Shown here in pieces: positions 17,694 to 26,725 of a stretch of DNA of 64,000 nt. The stretch comes from Algoriphagus kandeliae. Its GTDB lineage: Bacteria; Bacteroidota; Bacteroidia; Cytophagales; Cyclobacteriaceae. The notes under the pieces are model-generated. The model was not told the origin of the DNA. It did no database searches and worked only from the letters and a program-made list of their open reading frames with translations. The stretch's first letter is position 1; each line of letters starts with the position of its first letter. The stretch covers positions 1 to 64,000 of the forward strand of contig NZ_SPSB01000002.1 in assembly GCF_004571135.1 (NCBI RefSeq), in the 5' to 3' direction. A program made the translations under genes and the position numbers.

Positions 17694-18398
17694 TTAAACA
17701 TAAATCAAAAGCTGCCAGCGAAATGCCCAAAACCACCTCAAAGAGTAATTTTTAATTCCGGCTTTTTCTAGAATTCGCTGCCAATCTTTCTTTGAAAAAC
17801 TCCGCAAAACAGAAAGAGGCGCATCGTTCCTGACCATCTTTGATTTGCTAAATATTTTGGTCAAAGTTTGAATGCTGTAATAAGCGAAGGGGTGCCGATG
17901 CAAATCGTTTATGACAATACCCAAGCTTACTTTTTCCTTGAATACCCGAAGTAATTCCACCAATTCCTCATCAGTAAAATGATGGGTAAACAAAGTACAG
18001 GTAGCGATGTCCGCTCTATCCTTTTTGAATTCCTCGTCGAATACATTCTGAACAGACAAAACTATAGATGGTTTATCGCTTAACCTAGTTTTTGCCAGTT
18101 GAATCGTGTTTGGATTAGCATCAACCCCCTCTAATTCTATGGAGATTTGATTCATTTCGGCCCAGTCTGTGATGACTCGAAGCATATCTCCTCCACCACA
18201 GCCAATGTCCACAATTTTATAGCTTTCTTGACCTTTTTCTTTGATCAGCTCTTGAATCCCCTTTGTAGTCACATGATTTCCTCCTAGCCATCGATTGATG
18301 GTTTTCAATTCTCGAAGTGTCTGATTCAGTTCTTCACCAGAGCATTCCAAATCATCCATCAACTCTTTTTGAGTACTTCTTTGGCTAAAAGAAATCAT
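17694..18398 (-). CDS. SAM-dependent methyltransferase of type III PKS cluster
   Basis: 234 residues, class I methyltransferase with SAM-binding motif I VDIGCGGGD (residues 63-71), motif II acid in GVDANP, and an aromatic Trp/Phe-rich C-terminus. The start overlaps the type III polyketide synthase stop by 4 nt, so the two are translationally coupled. By analogy with SrsB in the Streptomyces phenolic-lipid operon and BpsB of Bacillus, it probably O-methylates the hydroxyl of a resorcinol or pyrone made by the synthase. That role is inferred from context. Confidence 0.85.
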   Translation of the reverse strand: MISFSQRSTQKELMDDLECSGEELNQTLRELKTINRWLGGNHVTTKGIQELIKEKGQESYKIVDIGCGGGDMLRVITDWAEMNQISIELEGVDANPNTIQLAKTRLSDKPSIVLSVQNVFDEEFKKDRADIATCTLFTHHFTDEELVELLRVFKEKVSLGIVINDLHRHPFAYYSIQTLTKIFSKSKMVRNDAPLSVLRSFSKKDWQRILEKAGIKNYSLRWFWAFRWQLLIYV

Positions 18399-19471
18399 GT
18401 CTTTTGTAGCATTAATGTCTCCAAAGTAAGGCCCGGGCCAAAGCCCATCGCCAAAATTTCTCCTGAAATAGAATCATCCTTCATCATTGCCTGGAGCACA
18501 AATAGAATAGTGGCAGATGACATATTTCCAAAATTTCGAAGCACCTCCATAGCCTGTCGATTACAATCTTCAGAGAAACCAAAGGCCTCTTGTACTTTTT
18601 GGAGGATTTGTTTCCCTCCTGGATGAATGGCAAAGTTGGAAATTTGAGAGAGCTTGAATTTGCTTTCAAAAGCGTCTTTAAACTTTCCAATCCCATCTTG
18701 AAGCAATTGGGGAACATACTTACTTAGCGCCATTTCAAATCCAAAATCTCCAATAGACCAAGCCATATCCGGGGCTCCTTCGGAAATTAAATGGCTTGTG
18801 TAATCCTGAATAGCAAAGCCTTCAGACCGATTGGATAACAAAGCTGCCGCTGCACCGTCCCCGAAGAGGGAATTCGCCAAAAGATTGTCTTCATTATACA
18901 CCTTTTGAAAATGAAGGGTACATAATTCAACTGAAACCAGCAATACTTGAGCTTTTGGCTCTGCCCGGAGAATTTTATCCGCTAATTTAATCCCCGAAAA
19001 GGCCGCATAACATCCCATAAAATGAATGCAATACCGCTCTACCTGAGGATTTATACCCAGTTTATTCATCAAAGTCAATTCAACTCCAGGAGCGAGCATT
19101 CCCGTACAAGAAACTAGAATCAAATGGGTTAATTCAGATGGAGAAATGGGACCTTTGGCTAGACATTCTCTGACCGCTCTTTCCGCCAAATCAGGAGCTT
19201 CTTTTGCAAAAACTTCCATTCGTTCTTTCGTGCCTGGAAATGGCTCCAAATCATCTGTTTTTGGAAAAAAGGAATAATCCTCAATTTGCTCTTTATCAAA
19301 ATCCCTCAAAACGCTGTAGCGAGTATCAATTCCTGATTTACGATACAAAAAGTCAAGCTTTCTCCCTTCATACTCATCCAACCCATGAGCCTTTCTCATA
19401 AATCGAGCAATTTCCTGTTGGTAAATAGGAGTTCCGGGATTGGCCAGACCGATCTGATTCAAAAATGTCAT
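18395..19471 (-). CDS. Type III polyketide synthase (chalcone synthase-like)
   Basis: 358 residues, the normal size of homodimeric type III PKS. The Cys-His-Asn catalytic triad is intact: Cys154 in FMGCYAAFSG, His283 in AIHPGGKQI and Asn316 in NFGNMSSAT. LFGDGAAAALLS and GFGPGLTLE are also family signatures. It condenses malonyl-CoA extenders onto an acyl-CoA starter to give pyrones or resorcinols. The starter is unknown; bacterial homologues often use long-chain fatty acyl-CoA. It is the first gene of a minus-strand unit with the methyltransferase and faces a divergent UbiA prenyltransferase gene 78 bp away. Confidence 0.95.
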   Translation of the reverse strand: MTFLNQIGLANPGTPIYQQEIARFMRKAHGLDEYEGRKLDFLYRKSGIDTRYSVLRDFDKEQIEDYSFFPKTDDLEPFPGTKERMEVFAKEAPDLAERAVRECLAKGPISPSELTHLILVSCTGMLAPGVELTLMNKLGINPQVERYCIHFMGCYAAFSGIKLADKILRAEPKAQVLLVSVELCTLHFQKVYNEDNLLANSLFGDGAAAALLSNRSEGFAIQDYTSHLISEGAPDMAWSIGDFGFEMALSKYVPQLLQDGIGKFKDAFESKFKLSQISNFAIHPGGKQILQKVQEAFGFSEDCNRQAMEVLRNFGNMSSATILFVLQAMMKDDSISGEILAMGFGPGLTLETLMLQKT

Positions 19472-19549
19472 GCAAGTAAGTTAGCGGAATATCTTTACAT
19501 TAGAAGTACGACAAGTTAAACCTAAAAGCCTGTTAAAGGTTATCGATCC

Positions 19550-20449
19550 ATGATTACCCGTTCAAGTATTCTTCATCTCCGAATTCCCTTTTCGCTGTTC
19601 CTTTTACCAGTCTTTCTTTTCGCCTTGGGATTAACACCTAACCTGAACGAAAGCAGGCTTTTACTGGTCTTTTTAGCTTTGCACCTTTTCCTGTATCCAT
19701 CATCCAATGGTTACAATAGCTATTATGATCGAGATACCGATAGCATTGGCGGACTGAAGCGACCACCTCAAGTAACCAAAGATTTACTGAGCTTATCTTT
19801 AGGCTTTTTTGGCATTGCACTCCTTTTGGCTTGGCAAATCAATATCGCATTTACAAGTATGGTATTGATATATGGCTTGGTGAGTATGGCTTACTCTCAC
19901 CCGAGCACTCGACTCAAGCGACTTCCTTGGATAGGATGGTTAATTGCTGGATTATTTCAAGGTTATTTCACCTTTGCAATGGCTTATGCAGGGTTGAGCG
20001 ATTTTGGATGGGATATTTTCCTAAAACCTCACGTCCTTATTCCAGGAATGCTGACTTCCTTGATGCTTTGGGGTAATTATCCTCTAACTCAAGTTTATCA
20101 ACACGAAGAAGATGCTCGCCGTGGCGATATGACCTTAAGCAGAAAGCTAGGGATCATCGGGACCTTTTCATTCTCTGCCTTATTCTTCACCTTAGCCGGG
20201 GCAGGTTTTACTTGGTTTTTTCTGGATAAGGGTCTGGATCGTTTTCTCTGGGTTTTCCTTTCTGCCATGGCACCCATAGTCTTGTATTTCCTAGTCTGGT
20301 TTGCTTTTGTAAGGCGTCAACCTGAACGCTACGCTAATTATTCTTGGGCCATGGGAATGAATTGGATTTCAGCCATTGCGCTGAATGCCTTCTTTATTTA
20401 CTTCTTTTTGGAATATACCCAAATTCTCCAAGTCTTTGGATTTCTTTAA
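19550..20449 (+). CDS. UbiA-family prenyltransferase of type III PKS cluster
   Basis: 299 residues, polytopic membrane protein with about eight or nine hydrophobic segments. The first Asp-rich motif reads NSYYDRDTD, fitting the NxxxDxxxD prenyl-diphosphate/Mg site, and the second is QHEEDARRGD in the expected position. It transfers an isoprenoid chain to an aromatic acceptor inside the membrane. Its divergent position beside a type III PKS suggests the acceptor is the PKS product rather than 4-hydroxybenzoate or the menaquinone precursor. The 3' end overlaps the convergent flavoprotein gene through a shared TTAA stop. Confidence 0.87.
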   Translation: MITRSSILHLRIPFSLFLLPVFLFALGLTPNLNESRLLLVFLALHLFLYPSSNGYNSYYDRDTDSIGGLKRPPQVTKDLLSLSLGFFGIALLLAWQINIAFTSMVLIYGLVSMAYSHPSTRLKRLPWIGWLIAGLFQGYFTFAMAYAGLSDFGWDIFLKPHVLIPGMLTSLMLWGNYPLTQVYQHEEDARRGDMTLSRKLGIIGTFSFSALFFTLAGAGFTWFFLDKGLDRFLWVFLSAMAPIVLYFLVWFAFVRRQPERYANYSWAMGMNWISAIALNAFFIYFFLEYTQILQVFGFL

Positions 20450-21561
20450 AAGGGCTTTCCGTGGGTATTTCGAATGATTTGCTGCGAAATCCAGGAGGAA
20501 TTTGCCAATAGCATTCTTGCAAAAGCCGAACTGGTGTCCGCACCAAAAAGCTTTTGAATCCATCTTCCAAAAATCAATCGATTCTTAAAGTGAAGATTCC
20601 ATTGCTTGCCATACTGACTTTCGATTTGGTTTCTTCCCGTATAATTTTCAAAAATATCAGCCAGCAAAAATGCCCCACGTATAGCCATAGCCATCCCATT
20701 TCCATTTAAGGGAGTGATCAAGCCCGCCGCATCTCCCACCATCAATAGGTGATTTTCCACAGGAGATTTCTTTTCAAAACTGATTTCATTAATCACCTCC
20801 GGCTTCTCAAAAAGGAATTCAGCCTCTTTAAAAATCTCCTTGAGCTTGGGGTTTTTCCACAGCAGCTTTTGTTCCATTTCAGGAATAGACCCAAATTCAC
20901 GTAAATCTTCCCTTCGACCCAAGTAACATAAATTGAATTTTCCGCCTTCTACGGCATTCATGCCACAGTATCCTCTTGGGAAATTGTGTAAAGCCACCAC
21001 ATCGTCAGGTCTATCGATCTGAATGTGGTATTTAACTCCAATAAACGGCGAGCGTTTTTGAGTAAAGGATCGATTTAAAAATGAATCCACGCGGGACCGC
21101 TTGCCAAAAGCTCCAATCACATAATCGGATTCCAGAACTTTCCCGCCTTCCAAGTTTACTCGAAAGCGATTTAGATCTTTCAAAAAATTAACCTCAAGAA
21201 CTTGGGAACCTGTCTGAATCTCTGCTCCCGCTTCTTGCGCACGAATGGCTAAATAATGATCCAATAAATGCCTGCTGATACCTATTCCTCCTAAGTCCAA
21301 AGGCGTTTGAACTGATTTCCCCTGTATGTCTGAAAATTCAAACTGATTGATTTGGGGGAATTCATAATCGGGGGGCAAAAGTTTTTCACGATTCAGGAAA
21401 TCAACTACTTCATTGGACAAATACTCCCCACAGACCCGATGAAAAGGGTAGGTCTTCTTTTCGATCAAATGAATAAAATGACCGTTTTTAGCTAGCAAAT
21501 AAGCAGAAACTAATCCTGCCAAGCCTCCGCCGATGACGATAATATCTTTCCTTTTTCCCAA
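20446..21561 (-). CDS. FAD-dependent oxidoreductase, geranylgeranyl-reductase/hydroxylase-like
   Basis: 371 residues. The N-terminal dinucleotide-binding motif IGGGLAGLVSAYLLAKNG, the substrate-loop motif RVCGEYLS and the second FAD motif VGDAAGLITPLNGNGMAMAI place it in the p-hydroxybenzoate-hydroxylase/geranylgeranyl reductase superfamily. Next to type III PKS, methyltransferase and UbiA genes it could hydroxylate the aromatic ring (compare SrsC) or reduce the prenyl chain; the sequence alone does not choose. It is convergent with UbiA, sharing a 4-nt overlap. Confidence 0.85.
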   Translation of the reverse strand: MGKRKDIIVIGGGLAGLVSAYLLAKNGHFIHLIEKKTYPFHRVCGEYLSNEVVDFLNREKLLPPDYEFPQINQFEFSDIQGKSVQTPLDLGGIGISRHLLDHYLAIRAQEAGAEIQTGSQVLEVNFLKDLNRFRVNLEGGKVLESDYVIGAFGKRSRVDSFLNRSFTQKRSPFIGVKYHIQIDRPDDVVALHNFPRGYCGMNAVEGGKFNLCYLGRREDLREFGSIPEMEQKLLWKNPKLKEIFKEAEFLFEKPEVINEISFEKKSPVENHLLMVGDAAGLITPLNGNGMAMAIRGAFLLADIFENYTGRNQIESQYGKQWNLHFKNRLIFGRWIQKLFGADTSSAFARMLLANSSWISQQIIRNTHGKPF

Positions 21562-21659
21562 GCTTTTGCCTTTAATTCTATCATTTAACCGCCTATCAAA
21601 AATTAAGTTCAGAGAAAGGCAGAAGCGCTTCTTAACGAGTTATTTTTAGCAAAAATAAA

Positions 21660-24197
21660 ATGCTTACTATGAAAAACACAGTACCCAATTTTCTGAGGAG
21701 ATTTACGCTTCTTCTAGGAATCTTAGGTGTCATGTTCTATTCTGAGGACTCCTTTGCTCAGAGAAAAAAGAAAAAAGACGCCAAGGATGCCCCTGCCGCA
21801 CCTGCACCACGGCCACAAAATAATGGTGCTAACAAAAAAGGACCGAAACCATACAAAGATGTCATCACCAAAGATGCCAAGAGTATGGATGGTCTTTTCA
21901 AAGTTCACCAAATCGATGACAAATACTTCTACGAAATCCAAGATTCTCTTCTAGGAAGAGACATGTTGATGGTGACAACCATCGCTAAAACAGCTGAGGG
22001 AATCGGCTACGGAGGTGAACGAACCAACACCATGATGCTTCGATGGGAAAGAGAAGGAGATATGATTCTCTTAAAGGTTGTATCTGTAAACAACTATGCT
22101 GCAGATTCCCTTCCTATTGCTCAGGCGGTGAAAAACTCCAATTTGGAGCCAATTCTTCAAAAATTTGAAGTGAAATCAAATGCTACCGATTCCACCGGGG
22201 TGGTTATCGAAGCTACCGATTTGTTTGCCAAGGATGTGCAAGCTTTGGGTTTGCCAAGAAACAGAAGAACTCAATATAGAGTACAGCGATTGGATTCTGA
22301 TCGCTCTTATATCAAGCACATTCATACCTACCCTATCAATGTCGAGGCTCGCTATGTGATGACCTATGCAGCTCAAAGCCCGCCTTCTAACAGCGCAACT
22401 GGGTTGATTACTTTGGAAATGAACTCTTCCATGGTATTGCTTCCAAAGGAGCCGATGATGCAGCGTTTGGCAGATCAGCGTGTGGGTTGGTTTAGCCGAT
22501 CTTATGTAGACTACGGAGCTGACGCTCAAAAAGCACAATCCCGTCGATTCCTTGACCGATGGAGACTTGAAGTCAAGCCGGAGGACATGGAGAAATTCAA
22601 GCGAGGAGAATTGGTAGAGCCAGTTAAGCCTATTGTTTACTACATCGATCCTGCTACGCCTAAAAAATGGGTGCCATATCTTAAGCAAGGGGTTGAGGAC
22701 TGGCAAAGGGCTTTCGAAGCTGCAGGTTTTAAAAATGCGATCATCGCTAAGGAAGCTCCAACAGCTGAAGAAGACCCAACTTGGAGCCCTGAAGATGCGA
22801 GATACTCAGTTATCCGTTATTTCGCTTCTGATATTCAAAATGCCTACGGCCCTCACGTGTCTGATCCAAGATCCGGTGAAATCATCGAATCTGATATCGG
22901 ATGGTATCACAACGTGATGAATCTTTTGAGAAACTGGTATTTCATCCAAACTGCCGCTGTGAACCCTCAGGCTCGTAGTGTACAGTTTGATGATGAGGTA
23001 ATGGGAAGATTGATTCGATTTGTATCTGCTCACGAAGTTGGACATACCCTAGGTCTTCCACACAACTTTGCTTCATCTAATGCATATCCAGTAGAAAAGC
23101 TCCGTGACCCTGAGTTTACCAAAGCTATGGGAACAGCTCCATCCATCATGGACTATGCTCGATTCAACTACGTAGCACAGCCAGAAGATGAAGGTGTTAA
23201 CCTATTGCCTGATGTAGGTCCATATGACAAATATGCTATCATGTGGGGTTATAGACCGATTCCTGAAGCCAGCTCACCAGAAGAAGAGCAGCCTATCTTG
23301 GATCAATGGATCATGGAAAAACAAGGTGACCCTGTTTATCGATATGGTCGTCAGGGTAACCGTTATGACCCTACCACTCAAAGTGAAGATTTGGGTGACA
23401 ACTCCATGCTCGCTTCTGAGTACGGTATCAAAAACTTGAAGCGCATCATGCCTAACTTGATGGAATGGACCAAGGAAGAAGACAAGCCATTCAAAGACTT
23501 CAGTGATTTGGAAGAAATGTATGGTCAGGTAATTGGTCAGTTTAACAGATATATGGGACATGTTCGTACCCATATCGGTGGTGTAATGGAAGTTTACAGA
23601 GCTTCTGGTCAGGATGTGCCTGTCTACACGCACAACTCTAAGGAAATGCAGAAATCTGCAGTAGCTTTCCTTAACGAGCATTTGTTTAAAACTCCATCTT
23701 GGTTGATGAACGAAGAAATCATCGCTCGAACTGGTGATTTTGGAGCATTGGAAAGAATCCGAAGTCTACAAGAGGGAACATTGAACAATATCCTAGAATG
23801 GGGTCGCTTGGGTAGAGTGATTGAAAACGAAGCGATCAATGGTGATGAAGCTTACAAAATCACCGAACTATTTGAAGACCTTCGTAAAGGAATCTGGACC
23901 GAACTTAGCCGTGGTGCTACGATTGATGTTCATAGAAGATCCTTGCAAAGAGCTCACATCGAGCGTTTGGAATTGTTGTTAACTGAGGATGAACCTGAAG
24001 TTTCTGCACAGTTCAGAAGATTCGTTGGACCTCAGATCGACGCTTCTCAGTCAGATATTCGACCTATGGCTCGTGGCGAATTGAAAACACTTCAAAGACA
24101 AATCCGAGCAGCAATCCCAAGAACTTCAGACCGCATGTCCAAAATGCACCTTGAAGATTTGGATGCTCGAATTGATATGATCTTGGATGCTGAATAA
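21660..24197 (+). CDS. Secreted zinc-dependent metalloprotease (DUF5117/DUF5118 type)
   Basis: 845 residues; ATG 21660 or ATG 21669 could be the start. An N-terminal signal peptide ends near SFAQ (residue 34), then a Lys/Pro-rich linker. The gluzincin/metzincin-like catalytic motif H458-E-V-G-H-T-L-G-L-P-H468 has all three zinc-binding His, and SIMDYARFNY downstream looks like a Met-turn. The flanking N-terminal domain (YEIQDSLLGRDMLMVTTIAKT) and C-terminal helical domain fit the DUF5117-DUF5118 families common in Bacteroidota. It is probably periplasmic or surface-exposed; substrate is unknown. Monocistronic, with a strong terminator after it. Confidence 0.92.
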   Translation: MLTMKNTVPNFLRRFTLLLGILGVMFYSEDSFAQRKKKKDAKDAPAAPAPRPQNNGANKKGPKPYKDVITKDAKSMDGLFKVHQIDDKYFYEIQDSLLGRDMLMVTTIAKTAEGIGYGGERTNTMMLRWEREGDMILLKVVSVNNYAADSLPIAQAVKNSNLEPILQKFEVKSNATDSTGVVIEATDLFAKDVQALGLPRNRRTQYRVQRLDSDRSYIKHIHTYPINVEARYVMTYAAQSPPSNSATGLITLEMNSSMVLLPKEPMMQRLADQRVGWFSRSYVDYGADAQKAQSRRFLDRWRLEVKPEDMEKFKRGELVEPVKPIVYYIDPATPKKWVPYLKQGVEDWQRAFEAAGFKNAIIAKEAPTAEEDPTWSPEDARYSVIRYFASDIQNAYGPHVSDPRSGEIIESDIGWYHNVMNLLRNWYFIQTAAVNPQARSVQFDDEVMGRLIRFVSAHEVGHTLGLPHNFASSNAYPVEKLRDPEFTKAMGTAPSIMDYARFNYVAQPEDEGVNLLPDVGPYDKYAIMWGYRPIPEASSPEEEQPILDQWIMEKQGDPVYRYGRQGNRYDPTTQSEDLGDNSMLASEYGIKNLKRIMPNLMEWTKEEDKPFKDFSDLEEMYGQVIGQFNRYMGHVRTHIGGVMEVYRASGQDVPVYTHNSKEMQKSAVAFLNEHLFKTPSWLMNEEIIARTGDFGALERIRSLQEGTLNNILEWGRLGRVIENEAINGDEAYKITELFEDLRKGIWTELSRGATIDVHRRSLQRAHIERLELLLTEDEPEVSAQFRRFVGPQIDASQSDIRPMARGELKTLQRQIRAAIPRTSDRMSKMHLEDLDARIDMILDAE

Positions 24198-24216
24198 AAT
24201 CCCAAGATAAACCTAC

Positions 24217-24247
24217 AAAAAGGGCATCCGAATGGGTGCCCTTTTTT
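24217..24247 (+). terminator. Rho-independent terminator
   Basis: Stem AAAAGGGCATCC with GGGTGCCCTTTT around a GAAT loop, followed by T residues, 19 nt after the metalloprotease stop. Confidence 0.88.
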
Positions 24248-24285
24248 CATCTTCTGTCAAATTTGTATTTTGCGCTATTCAAATT

Positions 24286-24696
24286 ATGATCACTCCCCGC
24301 TCCATATTAAAAAGCCATAAGCTCCGAATCACGGATTGTCGCTTGGACATTATTCAGGAGTTTTTGGACCGGCAAGTAGCTTTGGCACATAGTGATTTGG
24401 AGGAAAAACTTCAAAATCAATTTGATCGAGTCACCATCTACCGAACTTTAAATACTTTTTTGGAGCAGGACATTATTCACAAGGTTTTGGATGATAGTGG
24501 TGCAACCAAATATGCCCTTTGTTCATTCGAAGATGATCATGACCATGACCACGAACACGTGCATTTTAAGTGTGAAGTTTGTGGAGAAACCACCTGTTTG
24601 GATGAAGTGCATTTACCCGCTATCAAGCTTCCTCAAGGCTATAAAAAAAGGGATATGAGCCTTTTGGTGTTGGGCACCTGTCCTAAGTGTAGTTAA
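24286..24696 (+). CDS. Fur-family metal-responsive transcription factor
   Basis: 136 residues from ATG 24286, chosen because the longer frame would run into the preceding terminator. The winged-helix DNA-binding domain is visible in ITDCRLDIIQEFL and FDRVTIYRTLNTFLEQDII. The dimerisation domain has the His-rich FEDDHDHDHEHVHF metal site and two CxxC structural-zinc motifs, CEVC and CPKC. The His-rich loop fits Zur/Fur-like Zn or Fe sensing; the exact metal cannot be assigned. It is convergent with a small membrane gene through a shared TTAA stop. Confidence 0.92.
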   Translation: MITPRSILKSHKLRITDCRLDIIQEFLDRQVALAHSDLEEKLQNQFDRVTIYRTLNTFLEQDIIHKVLDDSGATKYALCSFEDDHDHDHEHVHFKCEVCGETTCLDEVHLPAIKLPQGYKKRDMSLLVLGTCPKCS

Positions 24697-24920
24697 TAAT
24701 CTACAGGTTCAGGTTTGGTTTTTTTAGGGGAATCTCCCGGCCAAATCACTCCCGGAGGCAAATCAATTTGAGGAGGATTTTTATCTTCAATTCCACCATC
24801 TCCATCATCTCTACCATCTTTTCCTTTTTTCAGGGAGTTTTTGGTCATCATTGCCACAAAATAAATGATGATGACATAAGCAAAGCCAGCAAGAAAAAGA
24901 TTGATCATCAAGCTACTCAT
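24693..24920 (-). CDS. Small single-pass membrane protein
   Basis: 75 residues. One hydrophobic N-terminal segment (about 5-25, INLFLAGFAYVIIIYFVAMM) is followed by a charged, Pro- and Asp-rich tail (GKDGRDDGDGGIEDKNPP, DLPPGVIWPGDSP). No recognisable domain. The stop overlaps the Fur gene stop by 4 nt. The composition looks protein-like; function unknown. Confidence 0.6.
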   Translation of the reverse strand: MSSLMINLFLAGFAYVIIIYFVAMMTKNSLKKGKDGRDDGDGGIEDKNPPQIDLPPGVIWPGDSPKKTKPEPVDY

Positions 24921-25019
24921 CCCCTAATAATTTGTCTTAAGATAGTCGAAACCAAAATCTAAATCAACGTCCTGCCGGATTTGTTTGTCTTATTGAAGGG
25001 AAGAAGGTCTAAAGCTGAC

Positions 25020-25050
25020 TTGCTTTATCCCCCGGATACTTGGATATTTG
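25020..25050 (+). promoter_or_regulatory. Bacteroidota-type promoter
   Basis: TTG (25020-25022) and GATATTTG (25043-25050, 7 of 8 match to TAnnTTTG in its first-base-relaxed form) are separated by 20 nt, within the usual range, and lie 21 nt upstream of the YcxB-like gene start. Confidence 0.45.
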
Positions 25051-25070
25051 CGCACTGAAAATTAAAAGTG

Positions 25071-25541
25071 ATGATTATCAAGACTAAAAAATACCAACTT
25101 CCAACCGGAACATATATTAAAATGGGACTCGTCAACGTGTTGAAGGAACAGTGGTGGGTAATCCCAATTGCCTTGGCGATTTGCTGTGGATATTTTTGGA
25201 TCCCTTCCCTCTGGTGGATTTTCGGTGGCTTGTTGGGATATGGATTGTATGTACTCTTTTGGGCAATTCAATTTACCGGGGTAACCCAAATGGAACAAAA
25301 TAAAGTCATCTTCGAGAAATTGGCTTATGAAATCGACTCCCGTCAAATTTTGATGAAGATAAATACCAAGCAAGGGATGCCAGTACAATGGAACATGATC
25401 AAAAAGGCTGAAATGGGAAAAGACGCTTTCATCCTATACATTTCAAAAGCCCAATTTATTCATCTTCCTTTCAAGATTTTTAATTCGGATAATGAGCGAA
25501 AGTTTTTAGAAACAATTTTGAAAAGAAAAGAATTGATCTAA
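25071..25541 (+). CDS. YcxB-like membrane protein
   Basis: 156 residues from ATG 25071 (a GTG just before it is the alternative). Two adjacent hydrophobic segments (about residues 28-68) follow a short N-terminal strand region. The C-terminal part (QWNMIKKAEMGKDAFILYISKAQFIHLPFKIF) matches the pattern of the YcxB-like C-terminal domain. This is an inner-membrane protein of unknown function. A promoter is proposed just upstream and a strong bidirectional terminator follows. Confidence 0.75.
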   Translation: MIIKTKKYQLPTGTYIKMGLVNVLKEQWWVIPIALAICCGYFWIPSLWWIFGGLLGYGLYVLFWAIQFTGVTQMEQNKVIFEKLAYEIDSRQILMKINTKQGMPVQWNMIKKAEMGKDAFILYISKAQFIHLPFKIFNSDNERKFLETILKRKELI

Positions 25542-25544
25542 TCA

Positions 25545-25579
25545 AAAAAGCCTGTCTACATAATGTAGACAGGCTTTTT
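25545..25579. terminator. Bidirectional terminator
   Basis: A 16-bp perfect stem (25545-25560 with 25564-25579) with a TAA loop and flanking A/T-runs. It separates the convergent YcxB-like and FAS1 genes. Confidence 0.92.
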
Positions 25580-25597
25580 AATTAGAATTTTTTGTTT

Positions 25598-26098
25598 TTA
25601 CATCGTTGGCAAAATCACCTTGTCAATCACGTGTACGACACCATTATCTGCTTCGATATCAGCAGCCGTTACAGTCGCATCATTGATCATTGCTTTTCCG
25701 TCTTTCAATGTTACAGTGATCTCTCCACCTTGAACGGTTTTCGCTTTTTGACCATTTTTTAGATCAGATGACATAACTTTACCAGGAACCACGTGGTAAG
25801 TCAGGATAGAAACCAGTTTATCTTTATTTTCTGGCTTCAATAAACTTTCCAAAGTTCCAGCAGGCAAAGCAGCAAAAGCATCATTGGTAGGTGCAAAAAC
25901 AGTAAATGGTCCATCCCCTTTCAAAACATCTACTAAGTCACCTGCTTTGACAGCAGCAACAAGCGTAGAAAGGAAATCAGTACTTACCGCCAAGTCCACA
26001 ATGTCAGCTTCTACTTCGTGTACTGAATTGGTTTTTGGTGCAAAGGCAGAGGCAACAAAGAAAAGTGCCATGCTCAGAATTAAAACAGTTTTTTTCAT
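25598..26098 (-). CDS. Secreted fasciclin (FAS1) domain protein
   Basis: 166 residues: a signal peptide (about 1-20) and a single FAS1 domain. The two conserved FAS1 boxes are visible, H1 as [18 protein letters not shown] and H2 as [12 protein letters not shown], with YHVVPG between them. FAS1 proteins act in cell adhesion or as extracellular matrix components. This is a stand-alone single-domain form typical of bacteria. Divergent from rlmH. Confidence 0.95.
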   Translation of the reverse strand: MKKTVLILSMALFFVASAFAPKTNSVHEVEADIVDLAVSTDFLSTLVAAVKAGDLVDVLKGDGPFTVFAPTNDAFAALPAGTLESLLKPENKDKLVSILTYHVVPGKVMSSDLKNGQKAKTVQGGEITVTLKDGKAMINDATVTAADIEADNGVVHVIDKVILPTM

Positions 26099-26121
26099 GA
26101 TAGTTAATTTTGGTTTACTTC

Positions 26122-26155
26122 ATGACAACAGACTGTTTGTCAGATTGTTTGTCAT
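26122..26155. promoter_or_regulatory. Repeated TGACAA/TTTGTCA motif between FAS1 gene and rlmH
   Basis: ATGACAA (26122-26128) is followed by TTTGTCA (26136-26142) and TTTGTCAT (26148-26155), giving an inverted and a direct repetition of the same heptamer in a short divergent intergenic region. It may be an operator; there is no independent support. Confidence 0.3.
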
Positions 26156-26182
26156 TTAGTTGTATATACATAAATAATTTTG
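26148..26182 (+). promoter_or_regulatory. Candidate rlmH promoter
   Basis: TTTG (26148-26151) and TAATTTTG (26175-26182), a full match to the Bacteroidota TAnnTTTG -7 element, are spaced 23 nt apart and lie 35 nt upstream of the rlmH start. Confidence 0.4.
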
Positions 26183-26217
26183 AGCAGCGGTTTTCTTGCT
26201 TGATAAACCTAAAGATT

Positions 26218-26691
26218 ATGCAAATCAAAATCATTGCAATTGGAAAAACAGACCATCCGGCCATTCTCCAACTACAGGAAATCTATACTGATCGGCTGAG
26301 TCATTATATTAGAGTGGAATGGGAAATTATCCCCGATTTAAAAAACACCAAATCCCTTAATCAGGTCCAACAAAAATCCAAAGAGGGAGAGTTGATACTA
26401 AAAAAAATTAGTACCCCAGATTTTGTATTGCTACTAGATGAGAAGGGAAAAAGCTACACTTCGATTGAATTTGCTGATTTCTTACAAGGCAAAATGAATA
26501 GTGGAATCAAGCAACTCGTCTTGGTAATCGGAGGCCCCTATGGTTTTTCCGAAGAAGTATATCTTCGAGCCAATTCAAAGATCTCTCTCTCCAAAATGAC
26601 TTTTTCGCACCAAATGATCCGTCCTTTTTTAGCTGAGCAACTATACCGAGCAATGACCATTCTACGCGGTGAACCCTATCATCATGAGTAA
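26218..26691 (+). CDS. rlmH: 23S rRNA (pseudouridine1915-N3)-methyltransferase
   Basis: 157 residues, the normal RlmH length, from ATG 26218 (a longer upstream frame is not used). SPOUT-class enzyme that methylates N3 of pseudouridine 1915 in 23S rRNA helix 69. Visible signatures: the N-terminal strand MQIKIIAIGKT, LLLDEKGKSYTSIEFA, the knot region VIGGPYGFSEEV and the C-terminal SHQMIRPFLAEQLYRAM with GEPYHHE. Single gene with its own candidate promoter. Confidence 0.97.
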   Translation: MQIKIIAIGKTDHPAILQLQEIYTDRLSHYIRVEWEIIPDLKNTKSLNQVQQKSKEGELILKKISTPDFVLLLDEKGKSYTSIEFADFLQGKMNSGIKQLVLVIGGPYGFSEEVYLRANSKISLSKMTFSHQMIRPFLAEQLYRAMTILRGEPYHHE

Positions 26692-26700
26692 ATAATTATC

Positions 26701-26725
26701 CCAATGTTAACAAGCATAACATTGG
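26701..26725. promoter_or_regulatory. Perfect inverted repeat CCAATGTTA-N7-TAACATTGG
   Basis: 9-bp arms (26701-26709 and 26717-26725) lie 9 nt after the rlmH stop. The same CCAATGTTA arm recurs at 26831-26839, and TAACATT recurs at 26860-26866 and 26869-26875, just before the next gene. This could be a paired operator array or, for the first element, a terminator without a T-run. Confidence 0.4.
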
